A stretch of DNA of 10,161 nucleotides, taken from Candidatus Helarchaeota archaeon. GTDB lineage: Archaea > Asgardarchaeota > Lokiarchaeia > Helarchaeales > HEL-GB-A. Both the position numbers and the translations under genes were made by a program. The stretch covers positions 1-10,161 of the forward strand of contig JAEOSY010000469.1 of NCBI GenBank assembly GCA_016840125.1, written 5' to 3'. Every line of letters begins with the position of its first letter. The stretch's first letter is position 1. Under the pieces are notes generated by a model, which searched no databases, was not told the origin of the DNA, and worked only from the letters and a program-made list of their open reading frames with translations. This document shows positions 1-6,876 of the stretch, one piece after another.

Positions 1-1
1 A

Positions 2-637
2 AAAGAATTTTCTGAATACGTTGGCTTGCCTTATGAAGTTCTTCCAGTTGGATTGGATTTCTTAAGTTTATACCTCAAAGAAATTGTAATGGAATGGAAG
101 GTGAGAGAAACCGCTTCAAATTCAAGGGAGAATGGTAATGACAATTCAAACCTCGGAGTTTTATTAGATAGTTTTAAAATCGACACAAGCCCGTCTATAA
201 TAGAGGGTGAGAAGCACCAGGTTATGTTATTGTTTATGGAATGGGACGATAAAATTGGACCTATGTTAATCGAGCACTACCCTGAAGGAGTTAAACCACA
301 AGCCATAATAGAAAGCATAGGCTTTCAACTATTTAGTGGCGTGGAGTCTATATATGGTCAATATAAAATTCAGAAGGGGCAAGGAATATTGTTAACCATT
401 GAGAATTTTAAGCAAAAGGGTTATATTTTCTTTGATGCGTTGTATGATAGGGAGGCTCGGGGGCGGGAACGACCGTTCATGCTCGGGGTCATTGCTCCCA
501 AGATAAATTATTTCGAATCTCTACGAATTAAAGAGATTTTCAAAGTTATTGCTGAAAAAATAAAAAAAGATTCGAATTGGACCATTAAAAACTGTTGGGA
601 GAAGGTTTCACAGATTCTATCAACTCCTATGATTTAG
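2..637 (+). CDS. Longin/roadblock-like domain protein, 5' end outside the window
   Basis: The reading frame is open from the left edge to the TAG at 635-637, so the real start probably lies upstream; TTG 26 and ATG 89 are internal candidates with no ribosome binding site that I can see. Three parts are visible: a helical tail of some preceding domain (about bases 2-110), a Ser/Asn-rich linker, and from about base 215 a ~120-residue alpha/beta domain. That domain opens with HQVMLLFMEWDDKIGP and continues through a hydrophobic strand (GQGILLTIENF), a second strand (KGYIFFDALYD), a third (RPFMLGVIAPK) and a long C-terminal amphipathic helix. The opening strand 'ME/NWD..xGP' and the strand order resemble the longin/roadblock-like proteins common in Asgard archaea, where they are thought to act with small GTPases. 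The assignment is by pattern only. The upstream part could be the end of another longin domain or of a GTPase. It is followed by 89 bases without a gene. Confidence 0.6.
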   Translation, partial: KEFSEYVGLPYEVLPVGLDFLSLYLKEIVMEWKVRETASNSRENGNDNSNLGVLLDSFKIDTSPSIIEGEKHQVMLLFMEWDDKIGPMLIEHYPEGVKPQAIIESIGFQLFSGVESIYGQYKIQKGQGILLTIENFKQKGYIFFDALYDREARGRERPFMLGVIAPKINYFESLRIKEIFKVIAEKIKKDSNWTIKNCWEKVSQILSTPMI

Positions 638-670
638 AGATATGGGATTTTTCTATGGTTCAGAAGCTAA

Positions 671-718
671 AATTTATTTGTTTATTGAATTTTAAATCAT
701 ATAGAAATTATTAGGATG
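671..718 (+). promoter_or_regulatory. Candidate promoter and ribosome binding site of the HdrCB-like gene
   Basis: The gap 638-726 is AT-rich. AATTTATTTG at 671-680 could serve as a TATA element, giving a transcript start near 700; TTTAAATC at 691-698 is an alternative that would leave almost no leader. AGGATG at 713-718 lies 8 bases before the ATG at 727 and is the best ribosome binding site. The promoter part is weak; the ribosome binding site is more credible. Confidence 0.35.
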
Positions 719-726
719 CATTTTTT

Positions 727-1908
727 ATGGCGACTTCGGAAGATCTCAGGATTGCGGAGCATAAGAAGGACATTTATAAATGTACCCGCTGTGGATATTG
801 TAGGGAAATGGTTAGGGAGCGGGACCATACGTTTCGTATTTGTCCTGTTCGTGAAAACACGGCTGGATTCGAGTCTTATACAAGTAAGGGAAAGATGATG
901 TTGATGCGAGCAGTGCTCGAGGGCGATCTCGAGATTACGCCACGAATTGCAGATATTTTCTTTACATGTACAACGTGCGGAAGTTGTCGCGTACATTGTC
1001 CCGTGGATCTCGCAACCACCGACATTTTCGAAGTATTTCGTTGCGATTTAGCAGATCAAGAGCTCTCACTTCCCCAACATATCGTGATGGGCGAAAATGC
1101 GGTCAAGAAAAAGAACCCTTATGGCGAAGCACAAGCAAATCGAATGGATTGGATAGAAAATGCGCCTGAAGTTGGGAAAATCGCACCAATCGCATATTTT
1201 GTGGGGTGTACTTCTTCGTTCAGGCAGAAAGAAATAGCTTTGGCAACCTATCAAATTCTTAAAAAGGGTGGTCTTGAGTTTACCATGCTAGGTCCAGAGG
1301 AGTGGTGCTGCGGCTCCCCTTTATTCCGAACAGGACAAATTGAATCTGCGAAGGAGCTGGCAGAACATAATATTGAGAAGTTACGAGAGCTGGGGGTAAA
1401 AACCATTTATTTTTCCTGTGCCGGTTGTTTTCGCACCTTTCAGACCGATTATCCCAAGTATTTTGGTAAATTAGGAATTAAAGTTGAGTCTATTTCCAAG
1501 CTGATTTTATCCTTGATTAAAGAGGGGAAATTGGATTTAAAGGCTGAACCCCCCCTTAAAATTACCTATCACGATCCGTGTCATACGGGGCGTATGACGA
1601 AGCGTCCCGATTTTAAAACACCTCGAAAGGTAATAAAGATCCTTCCAGGAGTCACTTTAGTGGAAATGCGAAGCATCCAAAAAGGGAGCATGTGCTGCGG
1701 TGCAGGAGGAGGGGTGAAGGGAGGGTATCCAGACCTTGCAATAAAGATTGCTGCAACCCGAGTCCAGGAAGCTCTTCCATTAGAGGTTGAGTATTTATTA
1801 TCAACATGTCCTTTCTGTAAGAGAAACTTGGGGGATGCACAATTAACGAATAACTATCCGATTAAGGTAATTGACTTAACAGAGTTAGTTGCTCTGCGAC
1901 TAAAATAA
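727..1908 (+). CDS. HdrC/HdrB-type fused iron-sulfur protein (HdrD/GlpC-like, two CCG domains)
   Basis: A 393-residue cytoplasmic electron-transfer protein of the heterodisulfide reductase subunit family. The N-terminal HdrC-like part has two classical 4Fe-4S motifs: C19-x2-C22-x2-C25...C39-P and C81-x2-C84-x2-C87-x3-C91-P. The C-terminal HdrB-like part has two complete cysteine-rich CCG motifs: C161, C194-C195, C231-x2-C234, and C285, C323-C324, C361-x2-C364. In the family these hold either a non-cubane 4Fe-4S active site (as in HdrB) or a cluster in GlpC/LldE relatives. No heme or membrane segment is visible, so it is not a membrane HdrDE complex by itself. The ATG at 727 has AGGATG 8 bases upstream. 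No FAD-binding partner (GlcD/LldD type), HdrA or HdrE is next to it; its neighbour is the convergent CooS-like gene. HdrD-like, GlpC-like and lactate-dehydrogenase-subunit-like proteins cannot be told apart from motifs alone. Confidence 0.88.
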   Translation: MATSEDLRIAEHKKDIYKCTRCGYCREMVRERDHTFRICPVRENTAGFESYTSKGKMMLMRAVLEGDLEITPRIADIFFTCTTCGSCRVHCPVDLATTDIFEVFRCDLADQELSLPQHIVMGENAVKKKNPYGEAQANRMDWIENAPEVGKIAPIAYFVGCTSSFRQKEIALATYQILKKGGLEFTMLGPEEWCCGSPLFRTGQIESAKELAEHNIEKLRELGVKTIYFSCAGCFRTFQTDYPKYFGKLGIKVESISKLILSLIKEGKLDLKAEPPLKITYHDPCHTGRMTKRPDFKTPRKVIKILPGVTLVEMRSIQKGSMCCGAGGGVKGGYPDLAIKIAATRVQEALPLEVEYLLSTCPFCKRNLGDAQLTNNYPIKVIDLTELVALRLK

Positions 1909-1915
1909 AAAAAAA
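1907..1915 (-). terminator. Oligo-T terminator of the CooS-like gene
   Basis: Nine consecutive A on the plus strand read as T9 just downstream of the cooS stop on the minus strand, a typical archaeal termination signal. It overlaps the stop codon of the convergent HdrCB-like gene. That gene in turn meets a T6 run at 1935-1940, which lies inside the Lys/Arg-rich end of cooS. Confidence 0.5.
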
Positions 1916-1922
1916 GTATGAA

Positions 1923-3827
1923 TTAAATTCCGAGTTTTTTGCGTTTCGCCTCGATATGCGCGAGAATGGCATCAGCCGCCTTGATGGGGTCGGGTTCAAC
2001 GCTGAGCACGCCCCCCGTCACATCAGGACATTCCTCAGTCAGCAGTTTCACAAGGTTGGGACCACCAGTCACGGTTGGTATAGGGTTCACATAGGTATAA
2101 AGTCCTAGAGCTAAAGCGAAGATGGCATCGATCGTGGCTTTTTGTTCCATGTATTCCGGAGCAGCGGCAGCTACGGGGAGGTCGGGAATTGGGACATCAC
2201 CCAAGGCACCAGAGATGGCAGCTAAGAGATCTGCGATGCGACCTGTATCAGTGCAAGTTCCAAAGCTCAAGATGGGTGGAACTCCGAGTTTTTCACACAC
2301 AGCTTTCAAACCAGGACCTGCTAAATCTTTCGCGAGCGGATCACAAAGCCCCGCGACCTGTAGACCCGCACTCCCACAACCCATAGAGAGCACTAGAATA
2401 TCACGTTTGATCAGTTCAGAAGCAATGCGCACTGTATGCACATCTTGTCCCCAATCTCTCAATGTGGTGCAAGAGACGAGACCAACCACGCCTCGGATAG
2501 TACCATCTTTAATGAGATCCAAGAGCGGATCAAGAGAGCCCCCGAGTGCGGCAAGGATACTCTCAGCGGAAAATCCGACCATTGCCTCAATCGTTGGTAG
2601 ACCCGTGATAGGCTCCACATTAGCTCTGCGATCTTTGTAATTATCGATTGCCATCTGGAGGAGTTGGGCTGCTTGTTCTTCCGCTTTCTCTGGAACGTAA
2701 TTGAGGCGATCCTCAACACCCTCAAAGGCAACGACGCCACTCACAGGGATCAGTTTGAATTTGTACTTCTCAGCATAAAATGGGTCAACGGGCATACTAC
2801 AGTTCATGTCGCAGGCGAAGAGATCGACACAGCCGCTGGCTAGAACTGCCTCTTGCATGATCCAATTTCCTGTGTAACCATAAAAGACATCGTCCATCTC
2901 CCATCGTTGAATCATCTCCTGCCCAGTTTCAATATTGGCAATAATCCGTAAGCCCTTGGCTCCAACTGCCTTGGCCTTTTCTTGCCATTCGGGTTTTCGG
3001 GCTAGTAGAATCATTGCAAACCCAAGAAACGGTTCATGACCATTAACCATCGCATTCACATAGTCAGGATCCAGCACGCCGAGATCTACTCGCATTTTAT
3101 GGGGTCTCGGGATGTTAAAGAGGATGTCTTGACAAAACTCATTGACAATCTGACTTTCATAGGCCATGGCAATTCCAAGCCGCATCGCTTTGAGCGCTAA
3201 GCTAACATAGTATCCATCCACATTCGTGAGGCAGGAACTTGTGGAGTACATGATTTCGCCGTGAAGCCCCCCAGGAAAGATGTCGAGCTTCTTCCAGAGG
3301 TCCTTTCGTTCTTGCGTTGCCAAAGCTTCAACAATTTTACTGGGTTCATCATATTTCCCATTGTAGTCAGCTTCGACGAAGTCACATAATCGAATTGCGA
3401 GATCCGCTGTTGAACCGCCAGTATCCAAACCTAATCGTTTAGCGAACGATTTGAGTTTCTCAACTTCTTTGATTTCAAACGGAGTTTCGCCCTTGGCAGT
3501 TGCACGGAGGGTTTTGATCGTTTTTTCGCAATGATAATGATAGGTGGAAGCACCCATCACATTCCGGAGTAGCATTTTCCGCATCGCCATCCCGTCAGCG
3601 GTTATTCCACAAACCCCACGTTTATCTTTTGAAGCATCGGATCTACAGGGACCATTTGAACATAGATCACAGCGATTTCCCCCTAAACAAAAGGGGCAAC
3701 GCCTATCTGGGTCGCCGCCCATTCCTTGGGCAACATATCGATCCCAGATATTATTCATATTATCCTTTTTCAGTCGCTTATATAGTTTCTGTACTGATTT
3801 ATGAAAAGAAATTCTATCGCCTTCCAT
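1923..3827 (-). CDS. CooS-family (Ni-CODH-like) hybrid-cluster protein, probably CooS-V type lacking a C-cluster cysteine
   Basis: A 634-residue CooS homologue of full family length. Start ATG 3827 is chosen because AGGAGA at 3835-3840 sits 7 bases upstream; an ATG at 3866 would add 13 residues without such a site. N-terminal clusters: C44-x2-C47 (D-cluster pair) and C53-x2-C56-x4-C61-x11-C73 (B-cluster). C-cluster ligands by motif: H264 (NGHEP), C343 (DMNCSMP), C453 (LVSCTT), C484 (SMGCGS), C525 (FGTCTD), plus catalytic-type K563 (EQKA). The usual CCTGNE motif is replaced by IETGQE, so the ligand cysteine becomes E300, and AAHSDH becomes STYHYH, so the His before the active site becomes Y96. 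Known from the family: CooS-V of Carboxydothermus lacks a canonical C-cluster cysteine, holds an Fe-S-O hybrid cluster, does not turn over CO and slowly uses hydroxylamine. Inference: this is a redox enzyme of that type rather than a CO dehydrogenase. No acs/cdh, cooC or cooF gene is nearby. Confidence 0.85.
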   Translation of the reverse strand: MEGDRISFHKSVQKLYKRLKKDNMNNIWDRYVAQGMGGDPDRRCPFCLGGNRCDLCSNGPCRSDASKDKRGVCGITADGMAMRKMLLRNVMGASTYHYHCEKTIKTLRATAKGETPFEIKEVEKLKSFAKRLGLDTGGSTADLAIRLCDFVEADYNGKYDEPSKIVEALATQERKDLWKKLDIFPGGLHGEIMYSTSSCLTNVDGYYVSLALKAMRLGIAMAYESQIVNEFCQDILFNIPRPHKMRVDLGVLDPDYVNAMVNGHEPFLGFAMILLARKPEWQEKAKAVGAKGLRIIANIETGQEMIQRWEMDDVFYGYTGNWIMQEAVLASGCVDLFACDMNCSMPVDPFYAEKYKFKLIPVSGVVAFEGVEDRLNYVPEKAEEQAAQLLQMAIDNYKDRRANVEPITGLPTIEAMVGFSAESILAALGGSLDPLLDLIKDGTIRGVVGLVSCTTLRDWGQDVHTVRIASELIKRDILVLSMGCGSAGLQVAGLCDPLAKDLAGPGLKAVCEKLGVPPILSFGTCTDTGRIADLLAAISGALGDVPIPDLPVAAAAPEYMEQKATIDAIFALALGLYTYVNPIPTVTGGPNLVKLLTEECPDVTGGVLSVEPDPIKAADAILAHIEAKRKKLGI

Positions 3828-3834
3828 TTCAATT

Positions 3835-3840
3835 TCTCCT
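3835..3840 (-). promoter_or_regulatory. Ribosome binding site deciding the CooS-like start
   Basis: AGGAGA on the minus strand, 7 bases before ATG 3827. It lies inside the longer open frame that begins at 3866 and so argues for the shorter, 634-residue product. Confidence 0.7.
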
Positions 3841-3878
3841 ATTGATAATTTTCTATTAATTAACACTGTTAAAGTTCA

Positions 3879-3932
3879 TATAAAAAAATGGTCGAACTAG
3901 TTTGTATTCTTGCTTTAATCACTATATAAAAG
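3879..3932 (-). promoter_or_regulatory. Candidate TATA boxes of the CooS-like gene
   Basis: Two minus-strand TATA-like elements: TTTTTTTATATG ending near 3879, which would start a transcript about 30 bases before the ATG, and CTTTTATATA at 3932-3923, which would give a leader of about 70 bases. Both match the archaeal TTTATATA consensus well. I cannot tell which is used; two promoters are possible. Confidence 0.4.
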
Positions 3933-4210
3933 AATAGGCAAGTTTTTCTTGGATTCAATTCCAAATTACATCCATAGACAACGGATTGAAGTTGGAATGA
4001 CTAAAATCCTCCTTTTCGCGGCTTCTTCAAGGGAGTAATTTTTCACAGTTAGGATGACGGCTTTAGTTAATGATTTTTCAATTAAATTAACAATCACATT
4101 AATCGGTCTCTTATCTGAATTCAATTGTTGAGATATGAAGAAAAAGGCTTTAATTGGATACTAATACATATATGTTAATTGCGAAGAATAGGCTGTTATT
4201 GGGTGTCGGT

Positions 4211-5563
4211 ATGAAAAATTGGATGATTACATTAGAAGGGAAGTTGCCAATCGAGGCAGATGATGTACAATTTGTATTTCAGGATATTTCTAATATTAAT
4301 TCGAAGGCGTTGAAGCCTGCTTTTTTTGAAGCTATCTTTAAGCAGATAGAGAGCAATCCCAACTATACAGCACTTGAGAACGTGAAGTATGTAATTGATA
4401 GTGAAGGTAAATCGCTTCCGCATCAGGGTTGTACAGTTATTTTTTATAAAGAGAAGGAGACTAAACAGAGGGCAATTGCATTCTATCAATTAGAAGACGG
4501 AAACCTTTTACCTATTGGGGTCTGGCCGGAAGAGTTTGCAAAATCCATTAAGAGTGATTTTAGCTATGTATTACTTTCAATTGGGAAATTATTAACAACC
4601 CCCAACGAATTTGAAGACGTAAGTCTAGTTCTTCCAATAAAGTTGGGGCAAGAACCAGGAGATGTACCAGAGAAAGTTCTGTGGTCCGCGCTTCTTGAAG
4701 GTGAAGAGCCAGGCCCTGAAGATGACTGGGTTCTCGAGTTCGAAGATTTAAAATATGGGTTGGAACGGCCGAAAGTGATTCAAAACCACCTCATTATGGC
4801 TCTTCTTAAGATTCGGGAGAAGCATAAGCATTATCAAGTTATTAAACAAATAAAAGAAGTTAAGTCAAACGTGAATGAATTTATTCCGATAGATCAGTGT
4901 TTCATAATAAATATTTTCACTCTGGATGAGGGAGTGTTCGTTAACCTTCTTCTCCATATGAAAAAGGATGGGAATTTCGAACTGATTGGGATGTGGCCCC
5001 CACCAGTTGTGGAAACCTACAGGAAAAATAAAAGTTTGATAGATATGATGATTTTTCAGATTGTTCAGGCTCCAGAAACTTTTAAAAGAGTTGACGTGTT
5101 TTATAAAATCGATCTGGGAGAGGAATTAGCTTCAAGCGAAGCAACCCGGTGGATGGCCAAATATGAAGGAGAGGAGCCGAAAGAAGCAGTAAATTTTATC
5201 GATTCACGAACAGTAATACCGGATGTTACAGTAATTGGTAAGTATTTCAACCAACTGAAAGCAGCAGTGGAACAACATGACCATTACAAATCATCAGAGG
5301 AGATTATTGGATTCCAATCACCTCAAGGTGATCAGTTACAGCAAGCTGATTTTTCTTTCTTCGTGGCTACACAGAAAGATGAAAAGAAATGGGGCCTGCT
5401 TTTCAAGCGAGAGGACAGTGATAGTTACGCGTTGCAAGGGATTTTTGATGAAAGCTTTCTTAGCGGGTATTATACCGATGATAAGGTGCTGTTTGAATTC
5501 CTTGAATCAATTTTAAAGAACCCTGAGTCCTTTAAAGACGTGAAAGTGAATTTTCCGTCTTAA
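4211..5563 (+). CDS. Unrecognised protein made of three tandem ~155-residue repeats
   Basis: I do not recognise the family. Counted from ATG 4211 (450 residues), three units start with W-x3-[LY]-E-G-x2-P at residues W4, W158 and W314. Each goes on with a helix-rich stretch, a beta strand with aromatic residues, a G-[VMI]-[WF] motif (103-105, 260-262, 410-412), another helix, and a closing [TAN]P-x2-F-x-x-V strand (prolines at 131, 288, 438). Spacing from the Trp to these marks is nearly constant (99, 102, 96 and 127, 130, 124 residues). There is no signal peptide, no membrane segment and no conserved His/Cys cluster; it is acidic and probably cytoplasmic. ATG 4211 is preferred because the first repeat begins three residues later and GGTG lies at 4202-4205; the frame is open further up, with ATG 4172 and TTG 4154 as alternatives. 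The next gene follows closely, so they may be co-transcribed. A binding or scaffold role would be a guess. Confidence 0.72.
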   Translation: MKNWMITLEGKLPIEADDVQFVFQDISNINSKALKPAFFEAIFKQIESNPNYTALENVKYVIDSEGKSLPHQGCTVIFYKEKETKQRAIAFYQLEDGNLLPIGVWPEEFAKSIKSDFSYVLLSIGKLLTTPNEFEDVSLVLPIKLGQEPGDVPEKVLWSALLEGEEPGPEDDWVLEFEDLKYGLERPKVIQNHLIMALLKIREKHKHYQVIKQIKEVKSNVNEFIPIDQCFIINIFTLDEGVFVNLLLHMKKDGNFELIGMWPPPVVETYRKNKSLIDMMIFQIVQAPETFKRVDVFYKIDLGEELASSEATRWMAKYEGEEPKEAVNFIDSRTVIPDVTVIGKYFNQLKAAVEQHDHYKSSEEIIGFQSPQGDQLQQADFSFFVATQKDEKKWGLLFKREDSDSYALQGIFDESFLSGYYTDDKVLFEFLESILKNPESFKDVKVNFPS

Positions 5564-5618
5564 AATTTCATATTCCTATAAACTTACTTTGATTTTTAAG
5601 CAGTTTTTGGTGTGGTTA

Positions 5619-6587
5619 GTGGATTTCATTACGCACGGATTAGTCTCGTATTTGATTGGTCGAAGCTTTGGAGACAACTACGCGATTTTTGCAATTGTTA
5701 TGGGTATTCTCCCCGATTTTGATATTCTGCTTGTTCCGTTTGGTCGGAAATATAATAATTTAACCTTATACCACCGAGGTGGAGTGCATTCGCTACTCTT
5801 TCTCGGAATTGCCACCTTAATAAGCGCACCCCTCGCTAATTTGGTTGCACCTGGAAATCTGTTAATATATTTCGGAGTGGGATTTCTATGCGCGTGTGTG
5901 CATTTATTCTGTGATGTGATTACCACATTTAATATCCGTCCCTTCTGGCCTTTCAACAAAAAACCAATGAAATGGGACATCACGGAATCAGTTAATCTCA
6001 TGGGAATCGTTTTCACGGCAGTAACAGGATTGATATTGTATGATTCCTATTGGGTTTCCTTTACCCCCGAATTTTACATATATCTTATGATAACAGAAGT
6101 GCTCCTGGTTGGCTTTCTTTTAGCGCAGCTCATCTCAAAGTTATTCGTGTCACACAGACTAAAGTCTCAAGGTACTTTCCAAACGATTCCTACGATGACG
6201 CCGTTTTCATGGAAGGTAGTTCAGAAAGAAACAAATGACCAAGTAATGAAGGTAAAGTTTGCAAACTATAATATTTTTAGTAGGAAGCCCCCCAATTTCA
6301 CAGAGTATACAATCAAGACAACGCCTACTACGCCCCCAATTGAGTCAAAAGCCCAAGTAATCTCGTTTACTTTTCAGCTCCCCGAGGTGAAAAGACACCT
6401 ATGGCGGGTTCACAATCCTTTATTTTGTGTAGAATCTTCAGAAAAATCTTGGAAAGTCTATTGGTTTTCAGCAGAAAGACGGAGTTTCAATTGTACATTT
6501 GCCTTACAAGTAGATCTGGAGACCTCTGGTAAATATTCAGTTAGTTCTAAGTTTCTTCGTTTGAAAAATTGTAACCAGAATAAGTGA
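5619..6587 (+). CDS. DUF457/YdjM-type membrane-bound putative metal-dependent hydrolase
   Basis: A 322-residue integral membrane protein of the LexA-binding/YdjM (DUF457) family. Motifs in order: D-x2-T-H6 at the N-terminus, G-x-L-P-D33-F-D35 after the first membrane segment, H52-R-G-G-x-H57-S, and H95-x3-D99. These His/Asp residues are the likely metal site, similar to phospholipase C-like membrane hydrolases. About four or five membrane segments fill residues 20-185, followed by a soluble C-terminal domain of ~135 residues starting near the TPFSWKVV motif, as in many archaeal members. GTG 5619 is chosen because it gives the family-typical M-D-x-x-T-H opening and has GGTG at 5609-5612; TTG 5589 would add ten residues. 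The gene ends 3 bases from a convergent small gene. Its substrate is unknown; a phospholipid or lipid-linked phosphoester is the usual guess. It is spaced to be co-transcribed with the upstream repeat protein. Confidence 0.82.
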   Translation: MDFITHGLVSYLIGRSFGDNYAIFAIVMGILPDFDILLVPFGRKYNNLTLYHRGGVHSLLFLGIATLISAPLANLVAPGNLLIYFGVGFLCACVHLFCDVITTFNIRPFWPFNKKPMKWDITESVNLMGIVFTAVTGLILYDSYWVSFTPEFYIYLMITEVLLVGFLLAQLISKLFVSHRLKSQGTFQTIPTMTPFSWKVVQKETNDQVMKVKFANYNIFSRKPPNFTEYTIKTTPTTPPIESKAQVISFTFQLPEVKRHLWRVHNPLFCVESSEKSWKVYWFSAERRSFNCTFALQVDLETSGKYSVSSKFLRLKNCNQNK

Positions 6588-6590
6588 GTC

Positions 6591-6812
6591 TTAAAAATCG
6601 GATTTGATCAGCTCAATTACAGAATGAAACATGGGGATTACACCATCATAGCTGACATAACCTAACCCTTTCAGTTTCTTAAGAATCAATCTGACACCTT
6701 CGAATTTCTCAGAGCAGATATTATTCAATTCTTTATAGCCTATTTTGCTAGCGTTATCCTTCAGAGTTTGTAAGAGAAATTTTTCATCTGCAGTTAATTC
6801 AGACACATTCAT
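6591..6812 (-). CDS. Small winged-helix-like DNA-binding protein (hypothetical)
   Basis: A 73-residue protein from ATG 6812; TTG 6836, directly after a stop, would give 81 residues. GAGG lies very close before the ATG (2-base spacing), and GTG 6806 would sit at a better distance from it, so the start is uncertain. The sequence is three helices (ELTADEKFLLQTLKDN; SKIGYKELNNIC; FEGVRLILKKLKGLGYV) and a short beta hairpin (VSYDGVIPMF), the layout of a winged helix-turn-helix domain. The pattern 'L..L..LGYV..DG' resembles the recognition helix and wing of MarR/ArsR-like or primase/initiator-type wHTH proteins. It is convergent with the membrane hydrolase gene, with 3 bases between stops. A perfect inverted repeat lies upstream, so autoregulation is plausible. 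The fold call is by pattern only. Confidence 0.55.
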   Translation of the reverse strand: MNVSELTADEKFLLQTLKDNASKIGYKELNNICSEKFEGVRLILKKLKGLGYVSYDGVIPMFHSVIELIKSDF

Positions 6813-6876
6813 CGCCTCGTGCAATTTTGTTTTCAACTAAAATAACTTATTACTTTTATTTCTATTGCACATAAAA

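Larger units (their letters stand above)
3828..4210. other. Intergenic region between the divergent CooS-like gene and the triple-repeat gene
   Basis: 383 AT-rich bases. The left third carries the cooS ribosome binding site and TATA candidates. The rest has no clear promoter for the rightward gene. On the minus strand 4160-3966 is an open frame; from TTG 4124 it would give 52 residues including RPINVIVNLIEKSL and EEAAKRRILVIP. It has no ATG near its beginning and no ribosome binding site, and may be a remnant of an LSm-like or unrelated gene. The plus strand holds only very short frames (for example ATG 3997 with 13 codons and ATG 4053 with 25 codons). No RNA gene is recognisable. Confidence 0.4.

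Noticed and set aside
716..898. Plus-strand frame overlapping the start of the HdrCB-like gene
   Set aside because: The overlapping frame from ATG 727 contains all cysteine motifs; this one has no recognisable domain.
2122..2640. Plus-strand open frame of 172 codons inside the CooS-like gene
   Set aside because: It lies opposite the CooS core, whose motifs and length are full-family; composition (Ser/Pro/Arg-rich) is that of an antisense shadow.
1923..3827. Functional CO dehydrogenase of a Wood-Ljungdahl (CODH/ACS) complex
   Set aside because: The protein is of CooS type, not CdhA type; it lacks a C-cluster cysteine, and no acetyl-CoA synthase or corrinoid protein genes are nearby.
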